Of a stretch of DNA of 51,866 bases, positions 1 to 10,839 are shown piece by piece. Location: the NCBI RefSeq assembly GCF_024124375.1, contig NZ_JAMXRZ010000010.1:1-51866 (forward strand), given 5' to 3'. The translations under genes were made by a program, and so were the position numbers. The notes beneath the pieces are model-generated. The model was not told the DNA's origin. It saw only the letters and a program-made list of their open reading frames with translations, and searched no databases. Every line of letters starts with the position of its first letter. Position 1 is the first letter of the stretch. The DNA comes from Klenkia sp. PcliD-1-E. GTDB taxonomy: Bacteria; Actinomycetota; Actinomycetes; Mycobacteriales; Geodermatophilaceae.

Positions 1-227
1 AGCACGGCATCGAGCCCCGTCACCTGCGGGTGCACCGCACCGGCGCCGAGCGCGAGGCGGCGCTGCTGGGGCAGGTCGTGGCGCCGGCCCTGGCCGCGCG
101 CGCCGAGGACGCCCGCACCCGCGCGGCCGAGCAGCTGCACGAGCTCGGGGCGTTGTCGGCCCAGCTGCACACCGCGCTGCTGGAGCTGGCGCTGCGCGAG
201 GTCCTCGGGCCCGACGCCGGGGCCTGA
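1..227 (+). CDS. MerR-family regulator, C-terminal fragment (FtsR-like)
   Basis: The gene is cut by the left edge; codons start at base 3 and the visible 74 residues begin HGIEPRHLRV and end at TGA 225-227. This matches the dimerisation and C-terminal part of the MerR proteins that lie directly before the DUF151 nuclease in actinobacteria (Rv1828 / FtsR type). The family binds DNA as a dimer and FtsR activates ftsZ in corynebacteria. The helix-turn-helix is outside the window, so the assignment rests on the conserved tail and on the following three genes, which keep the Rv1828-Rv1829-Rv1830-gcvP order. Confidence 0.7.
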   Translation, partial: HGIEPRHLRVHRTGAEREAALLGQVVAPALAARAEDARTRAAEQLHELGALSAQLHTALLELALREVLGPDAGA

Positions 228-236
228 GGCCCGGGG

Positions 237-242
237 TAGGTT
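237..242 (+). promoter_or_regulatory. -10 box for the DUF151 nuclease gene
   Basis: TAGGTT lies 35 bp before the chosen GTG 277. Transcription starting near 249 would give a short leader holding the GGAGGAGG site. No clear -35 box is visible. Confidence 0.45.
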
Positions 243-276
243 GGGGACCGGCATCACCGACCGGAGGAGGACCGTC

Positions 277-765
277 GTGCAGGAGCTCAGAGTGGTCGGT
301 GTCCGGGTCGAGCTGCCCGGCAACCAGCCGATCCTGTTGCTGAAGGAGACGCAGGGCGAGCGGTACCTGCCGATCTGGATCGGCGCTGTCGAGGCCGCGG
401 CCATCGCCTTCGAGCAGCAGGGCGTGCGCCCGCAGCGGCCGATGACCCACGACCTGCTGCGCGAGGTGGTCACCGCGCTGGGCGCCACCCTGCAGGCGGT
501 GCACATCACCGAGATGAAGGACGGCATCTACATCGCCGAGCTCGTCTTCGGCGAGCAGCGCACCGTCAGCGCCCGGCCGTCGGACGCCGTCGCCCTCGCC
601 GTCCGCACCGGTGCCCCGATCTACGGCGCCGAGGCCCTGCTCGACGAGGTCGGGATCGAGATCCCCGACGAGCAGGAGGACGAGGTCGAGAAGTTCCGGG
701 AGTTCCTCGACCAGGTGACCCCGGACGACTTCTTCGGCCCGTCCGGGTCCGGCCCCAACCCCTGA
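277..765 (+). CDS. Bifunctional nuclease family protein (DUF151)
   Basis: Predicted 162-residue cytoplasmic protein of the DUF151 / bifunctional nuclease family (Rv1829 type). The core VRVELPGNQPILLLKE, YLPIWIGAVEAAAIA and the later SARPSDAVALAVRTGAPIY block are the family's conserved strands; an acidic tail (DEQEDEVEKFREF) follows. I chose GTG 277 because GGAGGAGG lies at 263-270; an earlier in-frame start at 241 has no ribosome-binding site and falls inside the -10-like box TAGGTT at 237-242. Biochemical nuclease activity is known only for some homologues, and the role in actinobacteria is unclear. It lies between two MerR genes on the same strand. Confidence 0.9.
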   Translation: MQELRVVGVRVELPGNQPILLLKETQGERYLPIWIGAVEAAAIAFEQQGVRPQRPMTHDLLREVVTALGATLQAVHITEMKDGIYIAELVFGEQRTVSARPSDAVALAVRTGAPIYGAEALLDEVGIEIPDEQEDEVEKFREFLDQVTPDDFFGPSGSGPNP

Positions 766-857
766 CGCTGGGTGAGGGGCCGGTGACGGTCGGGTAGCCG
801 CAGGTCACGGTCCGGTCACCCCTCGGGGTGAGGTCCTCGACACGCCGCCGGCCTCGG

Positions 858-886
858 TTGACCGCCCCCGTGGGCACGCCTACGGT
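858..886 (+). promoter_or_regulatory. Sigma-70-type promoter for the second MerR gene
   Basis: TTGACC (858-863), a 17-bp spacer and TACGGT (881-886) form a good housekeeping promoter. The predicted start near 893 leaves a leader of about 85 nt before GTG 977. It sits in the 211-bp gap after the DUF151 gene, so the second MerR gene is probably transcribed separately. Confidence 0.65.
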
Positions 887-976
887 CGACGAATCACCCC
901 GGTGCAACTCCTCGCGGAGCGCGCCGGGGCCCGACCCGGGTGTCCGGTTCGGCCGCTCTACCAGGAGGACGCGGAC

Positions 977-1537
977 GTGGGCGACGGCAACCAGGGCCAG
1001 CTCTTCCCCGACGCAGCTGTGGGTGCACCCTCCTACGACGACGCCGACTCCGACGCCTTCGGCTACCGCGGCCCGACGGCCTGCGCCGCCGCTGGTATCA
1101 CCTATCGGCAGTTGGACTACTGGGCGAGAACGGGTCTGGTGGCCCCCTCCGTGCGCACCGCCACCGGGTCGGGCACGCAGCGCCTGTACAGCTTCCGCGA
1201 CATCCTGGTCCTGAAGGTCGTCAAGCGGCTCCTGGACACCGGCGTCTCCCTGCAGAACATCCGCAAGGCCGTCGACCACCTGCGCACCCGCGGGGTGAAG
1301 GAGCTGTCGAACATCACGCTGCTCTCCGACGGCGCCACCGTCTACGAGTGCACCTCCGCCGAGGAGGTCGTCGACCTGCTGGCCGGTGGCCAGGGCGTGT
1401 TCGGCATCGCCGTCTCCGGCGCCCTGCGCGAGCTGTCCGGCGAGCTCGCCGAGCTGCCGGCCGAGCGTGTGGACGGTGCCCCGGTCCAGGCCGACGACGA
1501 GCTCTCGGCCCGTCGCCGGCGACGCGCCTCCGCCTGA
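977..1537 (+). CDS. MerR-family transcriptional regulator (Rv1830 type)
   Basis: 186-residue MerR-family protein. The winged HTH runs through [19 protein letters not shown] and the turn [32 protein letters not shown], followed by a short effector/dimer region and an Arg-rich tail (ARRRRRASA). Start GTG 977 has AGGAGG at 963-968; an in-frame ATG at 902 has none. Position between the DUF151 nuclease and gcvP matches Rv1830 of mycobacteria, whose regulon is poorly known. It ends 23 bp before gcvP, so a shared transcript is possible in addition to the gcvP-proximal promoter. Confidence 0.88.
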   Translation: MGDGNQGQLFPDAAVGAPSYDDADSDAFGYRGPTACAAAGITYRQLDYWARTGLVAPSVRTATGSGTQRLYSFRDILVLKVVKRLLDTGVSLQNIRKAVDHLRTRGVKELSNITLLSDGATVYECTSAEEVVDLLAGGQGVFGIAVSGALRELSGELAELPAERVDGAPVQADDELSARRRRRASA

Positions 1538-1548
1538 CCCCACCCGGG

Positions 1549-1554
1549 TACTTT
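1549..1554 (+). promoter_or_regulatory. Leaderless -10 box for gcvP
   Basis: TACTTT lies exactly 6 nt before GTG 1561, the spacing of leaderless actinobacterial promoters. No ribosome-binding site precedes the gene, which supports leaderless expression and leaves no room for a glycine riboswitch. Confidence 0.6.
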
Positions 1555-1560
1555 CGGGGC

Positions 1561-4521
<2,961 letters not shown>

Positions 4522-4544
4522 CCAGCTCACGCGCCGGCTCCACC

Positions 4545-4608
4545 CAGGTATCGGAAGCTCCACCCGCCCGCGGCGGCCCGCCGGACGGGGTAGAGCTTCC
4601 GATACCTG
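4545..4608. repeat. Perfect 16-bp inverted repeat between convergent genes
   Basis: CAGGTATCGGAAGCTC (4545-4560) is exactly repeated in reverse complement at 4593-4608, around a 32-nt GC-rich centre. It lies between the end of gcvP and the convergent universal stress gene. It could act as a two-way terminator, but there is no T-tract and the loop is long, so a dispersed palindromic element is an alternative. Confidence 0.75.
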
Positions 4609-4639
4609 TCCCCCCGGGGGGCGCACGTGGTGCGGTGGG

Positions 4640-5035
4640 TCAGGTCGGCGACTTGACCGTCACCACGGGGCAGTGCGCCTCGGCGATCACCCGCATCGCG
4701 TTGCTGCCGAGCAGGAACTTCATGGTCACCGACCGCCGGCGCACGGGCAGCACCACCATGTCGGCGTCCTCGGACAGGGTGATGAGCGTCTGGGCGACGT
4801 CCTCGGGCTGCTCGTGCAGCACGTGGTCGACGCCCTCGGCCGCGGTGGCGATCAGCTCGCGGGTGGCGCTGGACAGGTGCACCGGCGCGCTGGGGGTGTC
4901 CCCGGTGGAGGCCACGAGCACGGCGGAGGTCTGCAGGCGGCGGGCCCGCTTGAGGCCCCAGTGCAGGGCGGCGACGCCCTCGGGGCGGTCGTTGACGGCG
5001 ATGACGACAGAGGCGGGGACGGCGGGTGCGGTCAT
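4640..5035 (-). CDS. Universal stress protein family (UspA)
   Basis: 131-residue single-domain UspA-fold protein: first strand ASVVIAVNDRPEGVAALHWGLKRA, and a C-terminal block VLPVRRRSVTMKFLLGSNAMRVIAEAHCPVVTV. The GSNAMRVIAEAHCPVV portion matches the Usp end (G-S-x-x-x-x-V/L-x-x-x-x-x-C-P-V-x-V), although the ATP-binding G-x2-G-x9-G motif is incomplete. It starts 11 bp after the CitMHS gene on the same strand, so the two are probably cotranscribed. Its role in citrate uptake is not known. Confidence 0.85.
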   Translation of the reverse strand: MTAPAVPASVVIAVNDRPEGVAALHWGLKRARRLQTSAVLVASTGDTPSAPVHLSSATRELIATAAEGVDHVLHEQPEDVAQTLITLSEDADMVVLPVRRRSVTMKFLLGSNAMRVIAEAHCPVVTVKSPT

Positions 5036-5046
5036 GGTCGGGCTCC

Positions 5047-6462
5047 TCAGGCGTGGAAGGGGACGACGCCGAGCAGCAGCGCGACGGCGAGCATGGCCAG
5101 CGAGCACACCGCGGCGCGCCAGATGACCCGCTTGTGGTGGTCGGCCAGGTCGACCTTGGCCAGCGAGACCAGCAGCAGCATGGCCGGCACCAGCGGGCTG
5201 GTCATGTGCACCGGCTGGCCGATGATCGAGGCCCGGGCCATCTCCACCGGGGTGATCCCGTAGTTGGCGGCGGCCTCGGACAGGATCGGCAGCACACCGA
5301 AGTAGAAGGCGTCGTTGGTGAGGAAGAAGGTCAGCGGCATCGACAGCACCGCGGTGATCGTCGCGAAGTACGGGCCCCAGCTGTCGGGGACGACGTCGAC
5401 GATCCAGCCGGCCATCGCGGTGTCCATGCCGGTGGCCGACAGGACCGCGACCAGCACGGCGGCGGCGAAGACCATCGAGACGACCGCGACGATGCTCGAG
5501 GCGTGCTCCTTGATCCGCTCGCTCTGCTCGGCGGGGCTGGGGAAGTTCACCACCAGGGCGATCGCGGCGAAGACCATGAAGACGAAGAACAGCGGGACGA
5601 CGTCCATGCCCAGCAGCACCAGCAGCGCGACGGTGAGCAGCGCGTTGAACCACAGCAGCTTCGGGCGCAGCGAGGCCCGGTCCGGGTCCAGCCCGGCGAT
5701 CGCCGGCGGCTCCTCGGGCAGGTCGGCGTCCCCGGTGCCCCCGGTCGGCCGGACGACGGGACGGCGGCCGCCCCCGGTGCCCCCCGTGACGAACGCGCCC
5801 ACCCCGGCCAGCTCCTGCTCGTGCACCTCGGTCAGCGAGATGCCCTTCTTGGCCAGCCGGCGCCGCTCGCCCAGGCCCATGAGCACCGACAGCACCAGCA
5901 CCATGAGGAACCCGGCGACCATGCTCGGCACCATCGGGTTGAACAGCTCGGTGGGGGAGACGTCCAGCGCCGTCGCCGCGCGGATCGTCGGCCCGCCCCA
6001 CGGCAGGATGTTGAACACGCCGTTGGCCAGGTTCGCCGCCACGGTCAGGGTCACCGGGGACAGGCCCAGCCGCAGGTAGATGGGCAGCATCGCCGAGACG
6101 GTGATGATGAAGGTGGTGGAGCCGTCGCCGTCCAGGGAGACCACGCCGGCCAGCAGTGCGGTGCCGATGACCACCCGGACCGGGTCGTCGCCGCACAGCC
6201 GCAGGATGCCCTTGATGAGCGGGTCGAACAGGCCGACGTCGATCATCAGCCCGAAGAAGATGATCGCGAAGAACAGCAGGGCCGCGGTGGTGGCGAAGCC
6301 GCTGATCTGCTCCTTCACCGCGTCGCCGAGGTCGAGGCCGGCCCCGGCGACGACCGCGAAGGTGACCGGCACCAGCACGAGCGCCACCACCGGCGAGAGC
6401 CGTTTGGTCAGGATCAGCGCCATGAACACGGCGACCATGCCGAAGCCGAGCAGGACGAGCAT
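5047..6462 (-). CDS. CitMHS-family citrate / metal-citrate transporter
   Basis: 471-residue integral membrane protein with about 11-12 hydrophobic segments. Typical CitMHS stretches are MALILTKRLSPVVALVLVPV, GLMIDVGLFDPLI, SLDGDGSTTFIITVSAMLPI and LPWGGPTIRAATAL. The family imports citrate complexed with a divalent metal, driven by protons. A soluble loop of about 60 residues (ERRRLAKKG through PDRASLRPKLL) sits between the two halves. The gene is divergent from a CitA/CitB-like two-component pair, the usual regulatory arrangement. Start ATG 6462 follows GAGGAGC in the leader. Confidence 0.93.
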   Translation of the reverse strand: MLVLLGFGMVAVFMALILTKRLSPVVALVLVPVTFAVVAGAGLDLGDAVKEQISGFATTAALLFFAIIFFGLMIDVGLFDPLIKGILRLCGDDPVRVVIGTALLAGVVSLDGDGSTTFIITVSAMLPIYLRLGLSPVTLTVAANLANGVFNILPWGGPTIRAATALDVSPTELFNPMVPSMVAGFLMVLVLSVLMGLGERRRLAKKGISLTEVHEQELAGVGAFVTGGTGGGRRPVVRPTGGTGDADLPEEPPAIAGLDPDRASLRPKLLWFNALLTVALLVLLGMDVVPLFFVFMVFAAIALVVNFPSPAEQSERIKEHASSIVAVVSMVFAAAVLVAVLSATGMDTAMAGWIVDVVPDSWGPYFATITAVLSMPLTFFLTNDAFYFGVLPILSEAAANYGITPVEMARASIIGQPVHMTSPLVPAMLLLVSLAKVDLADHHKRVIWRAAVCSLAMLAVALLLGVVPFHA

Positions 6463-6551
6463 CGGTGCTCCTCATCGAGGTGTGACGGGCCCCACGGGCC
6501 GGGACGTCAGCGACGCTAGGAGTGGTGGCGTGTACCACAGCGCTTGCGCGC

Positions 6552-6583
6552 GAAGTGATCCGTTCTCCGCGATGAACCACTTC
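6552..6583. promoter_or_regulatory. Inverted repeat in the citrate divergent promoter region
   Basis: GAAGTG (6552-6557) and CACTTC (6578-6583) form an inverted pair, each flanked by GCGC-rich sequence, in the 157-bp gap between the CitMHS gene and the sensor kinase. It is a candidate operator for the response regulator encoded at 8233-8910; no binding data are implied. Confidence 0.4.
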
Positions 6584-6607
6584 TGCGCGTTCTGCGCACA
6601 CCCGGCG

Positions 6608-6613
6608 TAGCCT
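6608..6613 (+). promoter_or_regulatory. Leaderless -10 box for the CitA-like kinase
   Basis: TAGCCT followed by 6 nt and GTG 6620, with no ribosome-binding site. Confidence 0.5.
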
Positions 6614-6619
6614 GCCCGC

Positions 6620-8236
6620 GTGCACCCCCGGCGCTGGTCGTTCACCACGCAGACGCTGGCCGTGCTCGTGCTGCTGGTCGCCGTCGTGCTCGTGGTCGCC
6701 TTCGGCGGTTCGGCGTGGGTGCTGCAGCGCCAGGTCGAGCAGGACGCCGGCCGGCTCGCGCTGGCCATCGCCCGCAGCGTGGCCGAGGACGACGTCGTCC
6801 GGGCCGGCGCGCAGTCCGCCAGCGACGCCGCGCCCCTGCCCGGTCCGGAGCTGGTGGACGGCCCCGTGCAGGTCGCCGCCGAGGACGCCCGGGTGCGCAC
6901 CGGTGCGCTGTTCGTCGTCGTCACCGACGACCGGGGGTTGCGGATCGCGCACCCGGTCCCGGACCGGCTGGGCGAGGAGGTCAGCAGCGACCCCTCGGTG
7001 CCGCTGGCCGGGGGCGAGGTGGTGGAGGAGGACGCCGGCACCCTCGGCCCGGCCGCCCGGGCCAAGGTGCCGGTCCGCGCCCCGGGGTCCGACCGCGTGG
7101 TCGGCGAGGTGTCCGTCGGCGTCGCGGTCTCCGAGGTCGACCGCCTGGCGCGCGAGGCCACCCTGCTGGCCGGCGGGACGGCGGTGCTGGCGCTGCTGGG
7201 TGGGGTCGCGGGCGCGGTGCTGCTGACCCGGCGGCTGCGCCGGCTGACCCACGGCGTGGAGCCCGAGGAGCTGGGCGGGCTGCTGCAGGGCCACGAGGCG
7301 GTGCTGCACGGCATCGGGGACGGCGTGGTCGCGGTGGGTCCCGACGGCCGGGTGGTGCTGGCCAACGAGGAGGCAGCACGCCTGCTCGGCCGGTCCGTGC
7401 GGCCCGGCGACGCCACCGCGGACTGGCCCTTCGCCCTGCGGGCGCTGGCCACCGAGCCGGACCCGGTGCCCCGGTTGACCGTGCTCGGTGACCGGGCACT
7501 GCTGTGCTCCTCCCGCCGCGTGGAGCGGGACGGCCGCGGTCTGGGCGTGGTGCTGACCCTGCGGGACCGCACCGACGTCGAGCTGCTGACCCGCCAGCTG
7601 GACGCGGTGGCCGAGGCCGGGACGGTGCTGCGGGCGCAGCGGCACGAGTTCGCCAACCGGCTGCACCTGGTCTCGGGTCTGCTGGACTCCGGTGCCGCGG
7701 AGGAGGCCGGGGAGTACGTGCACACCCTGCTCGGCACCGGTCCGCTCGGGACCGCCGTCGAGGGCCTGGACGCCGTCGCCGACCCCTACCTGCAGGCCTT
7801 CGTCGCCGCGAAGGCCGCGCACGCCCGGGAGGGCGGGGTGCAGCTGCGCCTGGGCGGGGTGTCCGTGCGGTCCCGGCTGGCCGACCCGGTCGACGTCACC
7901 ACCGTGCTCGGGAACCTGGTGGACAACGCGGTCACCGCGCTGGCCGGGCGGGCCGACGGCGTCGTGGAGCTGGACCTGGTCGCCGACGGCCGCACCCTGG
8001 TGGTCGCGGTCGCCGACAACGGGCCGGGCGTGCCGGCCGAGCTCGGTGACCGGGTGTTCGAGCCGGGCGTGACCACCCGGGCGTCCGGGGAGGGCGGCAT
8101 CGGGCTGGGCCTGGTGCGGCAGGTGGCCCGGGCCCGCGGCGGGGAGGCCCGGTTGGCCTCGCCCGGTGGGGACGGCGAGCTGGGCGGGGCGGTCGTCGTG
8201 GTGGAGCTGCCCGGGGTGCTGGAGGAGGGTCCGTGA
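6620..8236 (+). CDS. CitA/DcuS-type sensor histidine kinase
   Basis: 538-residue membrane kinase. One transmembrane segment at about 11-32 (TLAVLVLLVAVVLVVAFGG), an extracytoplasmic PDC/CACHE-like sensor to about 175, a second segment around 178-198, a PAS-like domain (VLHGIGDGVVAVGPDGRVVL), then a Spo0B-type dimerisation helix with phospho-acceptor H342 in RAQRHEFANRLH. The ATPase has an N box (GNLVDNAVTAL), G1 DNGPGVP and G2 EGGIGLGLVRQ. This architecture belongs to kinases sensing C4-dicarboxylates or citrate. It overlaps the response regulator by 4 bp and is divergent from the CitMHS transporter, so citrate is the likely signal. Confidence 0.93.
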   Translation: MHPRRWSFTTQTLAVLVLLVAVVLVVAFGGSAWVLQRQVEQDAGRLALAIARSVAEDDVVRAGAQSASDAAPLPGPELVDGPVQVAAEDARVRTGALFVVVTDDRGLRIAHPVPDRLGEEVSSDPSVPLAGGEVVEEDAGTLGPAARAKVPVRAPGSDRVVGEVSVGVAVSEVDRLAREATLLAGGTAVLALLGGVAGAVLLTRRLRRLTHGVEPEELGGLLQGHEAVLHGIGDGVVAVGPDGRVVLANEEAARLLGRSVRPGDATADWPFALRALATEPDPVPRLTVLGDRALLCSSRRVERDGRGLGVVLTLRDRTDVELLTRQLDAVAEAGTVLRAQRHEFANRLHLVSGLLDSGAAEEAGEYVHTLLGTGPLGTAVEGLDAVADPYLQAFVAAKAAHAREGGVQLRLGGVSVRSRLADPVDVTTVLGNLVDNAVTALAGRADGVVELDLVADGRTLVVAVADNGPGVPAELGDRVFEPGVTTRASGEGGIGLGLVRQVARARGGEARLASPGGDGELGGAVVVVELPGVLEEGP

Positions 8237-8910
8237 CGGGTTTCCAGGTGCTGGTGGTCGACGACGACTTCCGGGTGGCCGAGCTGCACGCCCGGGCGGT
8301 GGCCGCCGTCCCCGGGTTCACGGTGGCCGCGCGGGCCGGCACCCGGGCCGCGGCACGGACGGCGGTCGCGGCCCGGCGGAGCTCCGGGGCGCCGCCCTTC
8401 GACCTGGCCCTGGTCGACGTCTACCTGCCCGACGGCTCGGGCATCGGCCTGCTGGCCGAGCTGGAGTGCGACGCCTTCGTGCTGTCCGCGGCCACCGAGC
8501 TGCCCACCTTCCGGGCCGCGCTGCGCGCCGGCGCCCTGGGCTACCTGGTCAAGCCGTTCCCGGAGCGTGTGCTGCAGGCCCGGCTGCGGGCCTACGCCCG
8601 GTTCCGGCGGGTGCTCGACGACGCCCTCGAGGTCGACCAGGAACTGGCTGACGCCGCACTGCACGCCCTGCGCGGCGAGGGCGGCTCGGGAGCCCGGACG
8701 GCGTCCTCGGCCACCCGGGACCTGCTGCTGCAGGCGCTGCGGGAGGCCGGTGAGCCCCGCTCGGCGGCGGAGCTGGCGGCCGCGACCGGGGTGTCCCGGG
8801 CGACCGCGCAGCGCCACCTCGCGGCGCTGGACGCCGACGGCCGGCTGGACCTGCAGCTGCGCTACGGCACCACCGGCCGCCCGGAGCAGCGCTACGCGCC
8901 GAAGGGCTGA
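8233..8910 (+). CDS. CitB/DcuR-type response regulator
   Basis: 225-residue regulator: receiver domain (1-125) with acidic pocket D10-D12, phospho-acceptor D62 in LVDVYLPDG and K107 in YLVKPF; then a C-terminal winged HTH (SAAELAAATGVSRATAQRHLAALDADGRLDL) of the type in CitB, DctR and MaeR. GTG 8233 overlaps the kinase stop (GTGA), indicating translational coupling. The probable target is the CitMHS promoter. Its last 19 bp overlap tail-to-tail the end of the Xaa-Pro peptidase gene on the other strand. Confidence 0.93.
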   Translation: MTGFQVLVVDDDFRVAELHARAVAAVPGFTVAARAGTRAAARTAVAARRSSGAPPFDLALVDVYLPDGSGIGLLAELECDAFVLSAATELPTFRAALRAGALGYLVKPFPERVLQARLRAYARFRRVLDDALEVDQELADAALHALRGEGGSGARTASSATRDLLLQALREAGEPRSAAELAAATGVSRATAQRHLAALDADGRLDLQLRYGTTGRPEQRYAPKG

Positions 8911-10328
8911 GCCTGGGCGTCGGCCAGCCACGCGGTGAGGCCGTCGGCGTCGGTGGGCAGCGCGTCGGAGAGCACCCGCGGGGCGCCGTCGGTGACCACC
9001 AGGTCGTCCTCCAGCCGGACGGCGAGCCCGCGCAGCTCGGCGAGCACGGTGCGGTCGTTGACCTGGAAGTAGAGGCCCGGCTCCACGGTGAGGCAGTGCC
9101 CTGGCTCCAGCACGGTGTCCAGGTACTCGCTGCCGTCGAGCTTCGCGCAGTCGTGCACGTCCAGGCCGAGCAGGTGGCTGGTGGAGTGCAGCGTGTACCG
9201 GCGGTGCGCCCCGGCGCCCGGTCGGTCGAGGTCGGGGTGCAGGGCGTCGTCGGCGGTGTGCTCGATGAGCCCCCACCGGTGCAGGTGGTCGGCGAGCACC
9301 CACTGCGCGGCGTGGTGCGCGGCGAGGAAGGGCCGGCCCGCCCGGACCTCGGCGATGCCGGCGTGGTGCGCCTCGTGCACGGCACCGTGCACCCGCCGCT
9401 GGACGTCGGTCCAGGTGCCGTCGACCGGGAAGGTGCGGGTGACGTCGGCGGTGTAGAGCGAGGTCGTCTCCACGCCCATGTCGGCCAGCAGCAGCTCCCC
9501 GGGGCGGATGTCGCCGTCCACCGGCGCCCAGTGCAGCGAGGTGCCGTGCGCGCCGGCCGCCACGATGGAGGAGTAGCCGACATCGTTGCCCTCCAGCCGG
9601 GCCCGCCGCCAGAAGGTGCCCTCCAGCCAGCGCTCGCCGCGGCGCCCGCCGTTCGCCAGCAGCCCCGGTAGCTCCCGCGCGACGTCGGCGAACCCGCGGG
9701 CGGTGGCCGCGCAGGCCTCCGCGAGGCGGTCGAGCTCCCAGTCGTCCTTGACCGCCCGCAGCCGGTCGACCGTGCGGGCCAGCTGGGGGTCACCAGGGCC
9801 GAGCTCGGCGTCGATGCCGCCCAGCACCCGGGGCTGCTCGACCCGGGCGAGGTCGGCGGCCAGCTCGGTGCGCGGCCGGACCGGCACCTGCAGCCGGTCG
9901 GCCGTCGTCGCGGCCGACGGCACCCCGCCCACCCACAGCGCGCCCTCGCGGCGGTCGGTGACGTAGGTCAGGGTGCCCGGGCCGGCCGTGGCCGGCAGGT
10001 AGACGGTGGTGGCGCCGTCGGGGCGCAGCAGGAGCACCGCGCCCTCGGCCTGGTCACCGGTCAGCCAGGTGTAGGCGCTGGCCGGCCGGAAGCCGAAGAC
10101 GGTGTCGTTGGCCCGCACCGGCGCGGAGCCGGAGGGGACGACGACGGCGCGGCCGGGCAGGGCGGCCAGCAGCCGGGCGCGGTGCGCGGCAGCGGCCTGC
10201 GCCGCCCCGGGGACGGCGGGGTGCGGTGCCTCGGGCTCGGGGTCCCAGCCGTCGGCCAGCGTGGTCTGCACCCAGGGCCCGAACGCCTGGTCGTGCGGGG
10301 CCCGGCGGGTGGGGTCGGCGGCGCTCAT
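8892..10328 (-). CDS. M24B Xaa-Pro aminopeptidase (aminopeptidase P)
   Basis: 478-residue two-domain peptidase that removes the N-terminal residue before proline using two metal ions. The N-terminal domain includes VVVPSGSAPVRANDTVFGFRPASAYTWLTG in the PepP manner; the pita-bread catalytic domain carries ligands in ADMGVETTSLYTADVTRTFP (two Asp), TSHLLGLDVHD (His), LTVEPGLYF (Glu) and RLEDDLVV (Glu). ATG 10328 has GGAGG four bases before it; the open frame extends further but without a suitable start. The VOC gene ends 38 bp upstream on the same strand. Confidence 0.93.
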   Translation of the reverse strand: MSAADPTRRAPHDQAFGPWVQTTLADGWDPEPEAPHPAVPGAAQAAAAHRARLLAALPGRAVVVPSGSAPVRANDTVFGFRPASAYTWLTGDQAEGAVLLLRPDGATTVYLPATAGPGTLTYVTDRREGALWVGGVPSAATTADRLQVPVRPRTELAADLARVEQPRVLGGIDAELGPGDPQLARTVDRLRAVKDDWELDRLAEACAATARGFADVARELPGLLANGGRRGERWLEGTFWRRARLEGNDVGYSSIVAAGAHGTSLHWAPVDGDIRPGELLLADMGVETTSLYTADVTRTFPVDGTWTDVQRRVHGAVHEAHHAGIAEVRAGRPFLAAHHAAQWVLADHLHRWGLIEHTADDALHPDLDRPGAGAHRRYTLHSTSHLLGLDVHDCAKLDGSEYLDTVLEPGHCLTVEPGLYFQVNDRTVLAELRGLAVRLEDDLVVTDGAPRVLSDALPTDADGLTAWLADAQAQPFGA

Positions 10329-10366
10329 GGCCTCCAGTCTCCCCGGGGCCCGGTGCAGCCCCGCGC

Positions 10367-10774
10367 TCACCCGACGAACAGGCAGACCGGGTGGCCTGCC
10401 GGGTCGGCGACGACGTAGAGCGGCTCGTCGGGGTCGTCGCTGCGGTCCAGCCGGAGCGTGCCGCCGAGGTCGAGGGCCCGCCGCAGCACCGCCTGCAGGC
10501 TCTCCACGTCGGGCACGGTGCAGTCCAGGTGCAGCTGCATGGGCACCGCGTCGTCCGGCCAGGTGGTCGGGGTCAGCTCGTCGACCTGCTGGAACGCCAG
10601 CTGCACGCTGCCCTCGGGCCCGCGCAGCACCAGCCACTCCAGCTCGTCGGGCCCGTCGGCCGGTGGCTCGTCGCCGGGGCGGTACGCGTAGCCGAACAGC
10701 TGCCGGTGGAACTCGGCCAGCTGCCGGACGTCGGTGCCGTCGAGCACCACCTGCGCGATCACGGGGGTCACCAT
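10367..10774 (-). CDS. VOC (glyoxalase-like) domain protein
   Basis: 135-residue vicinal-oxygen-chelate fold protein with two beta-alpha-beta-beta-beta units (VIAQVVLDGTDVRQLAEFHRQLFG and QLHLDCTVPDVESLQAVLRRALDLGG) and the usual end YVVADPAGHPVCLF. The set resembles the actinobacterial Glo_EDI_BRP_like/glyoxalase-6 class; the substrate is unknown. ATG 10774 is preceded by CAGGCT plus 6 nt, consistent with a leaderless transcript that may continue into the peptidase gene. Confidence 0.85.
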   Translation of the reverse strand: MVTPVIAQVVLDGTDVRQLAEFHRQLFGYAYRPGDEPPADGPDELEWLVLRGPEGSVQLAFQQVDELTPTTWPDDAVPMQLHLDCTVPDVESLQAVLRRALDLGGTLRLDRSDDPDEPLYVVADPAGHPVCLFVG

Positions 10775-10839
10775 GCGCCCAGCCTGCACCCGGGGTCCGA
10801 CACCTTCCGGACCGTCGGTGGTCGGTGCCAGGGTGGGGC

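Noticed and set aside
1538-1560. Glycine riboswitch before gcvP
   Set aside because: Only 23 bp lie between the MerR stop and the gcvP start, and the start is apparently leaderless.
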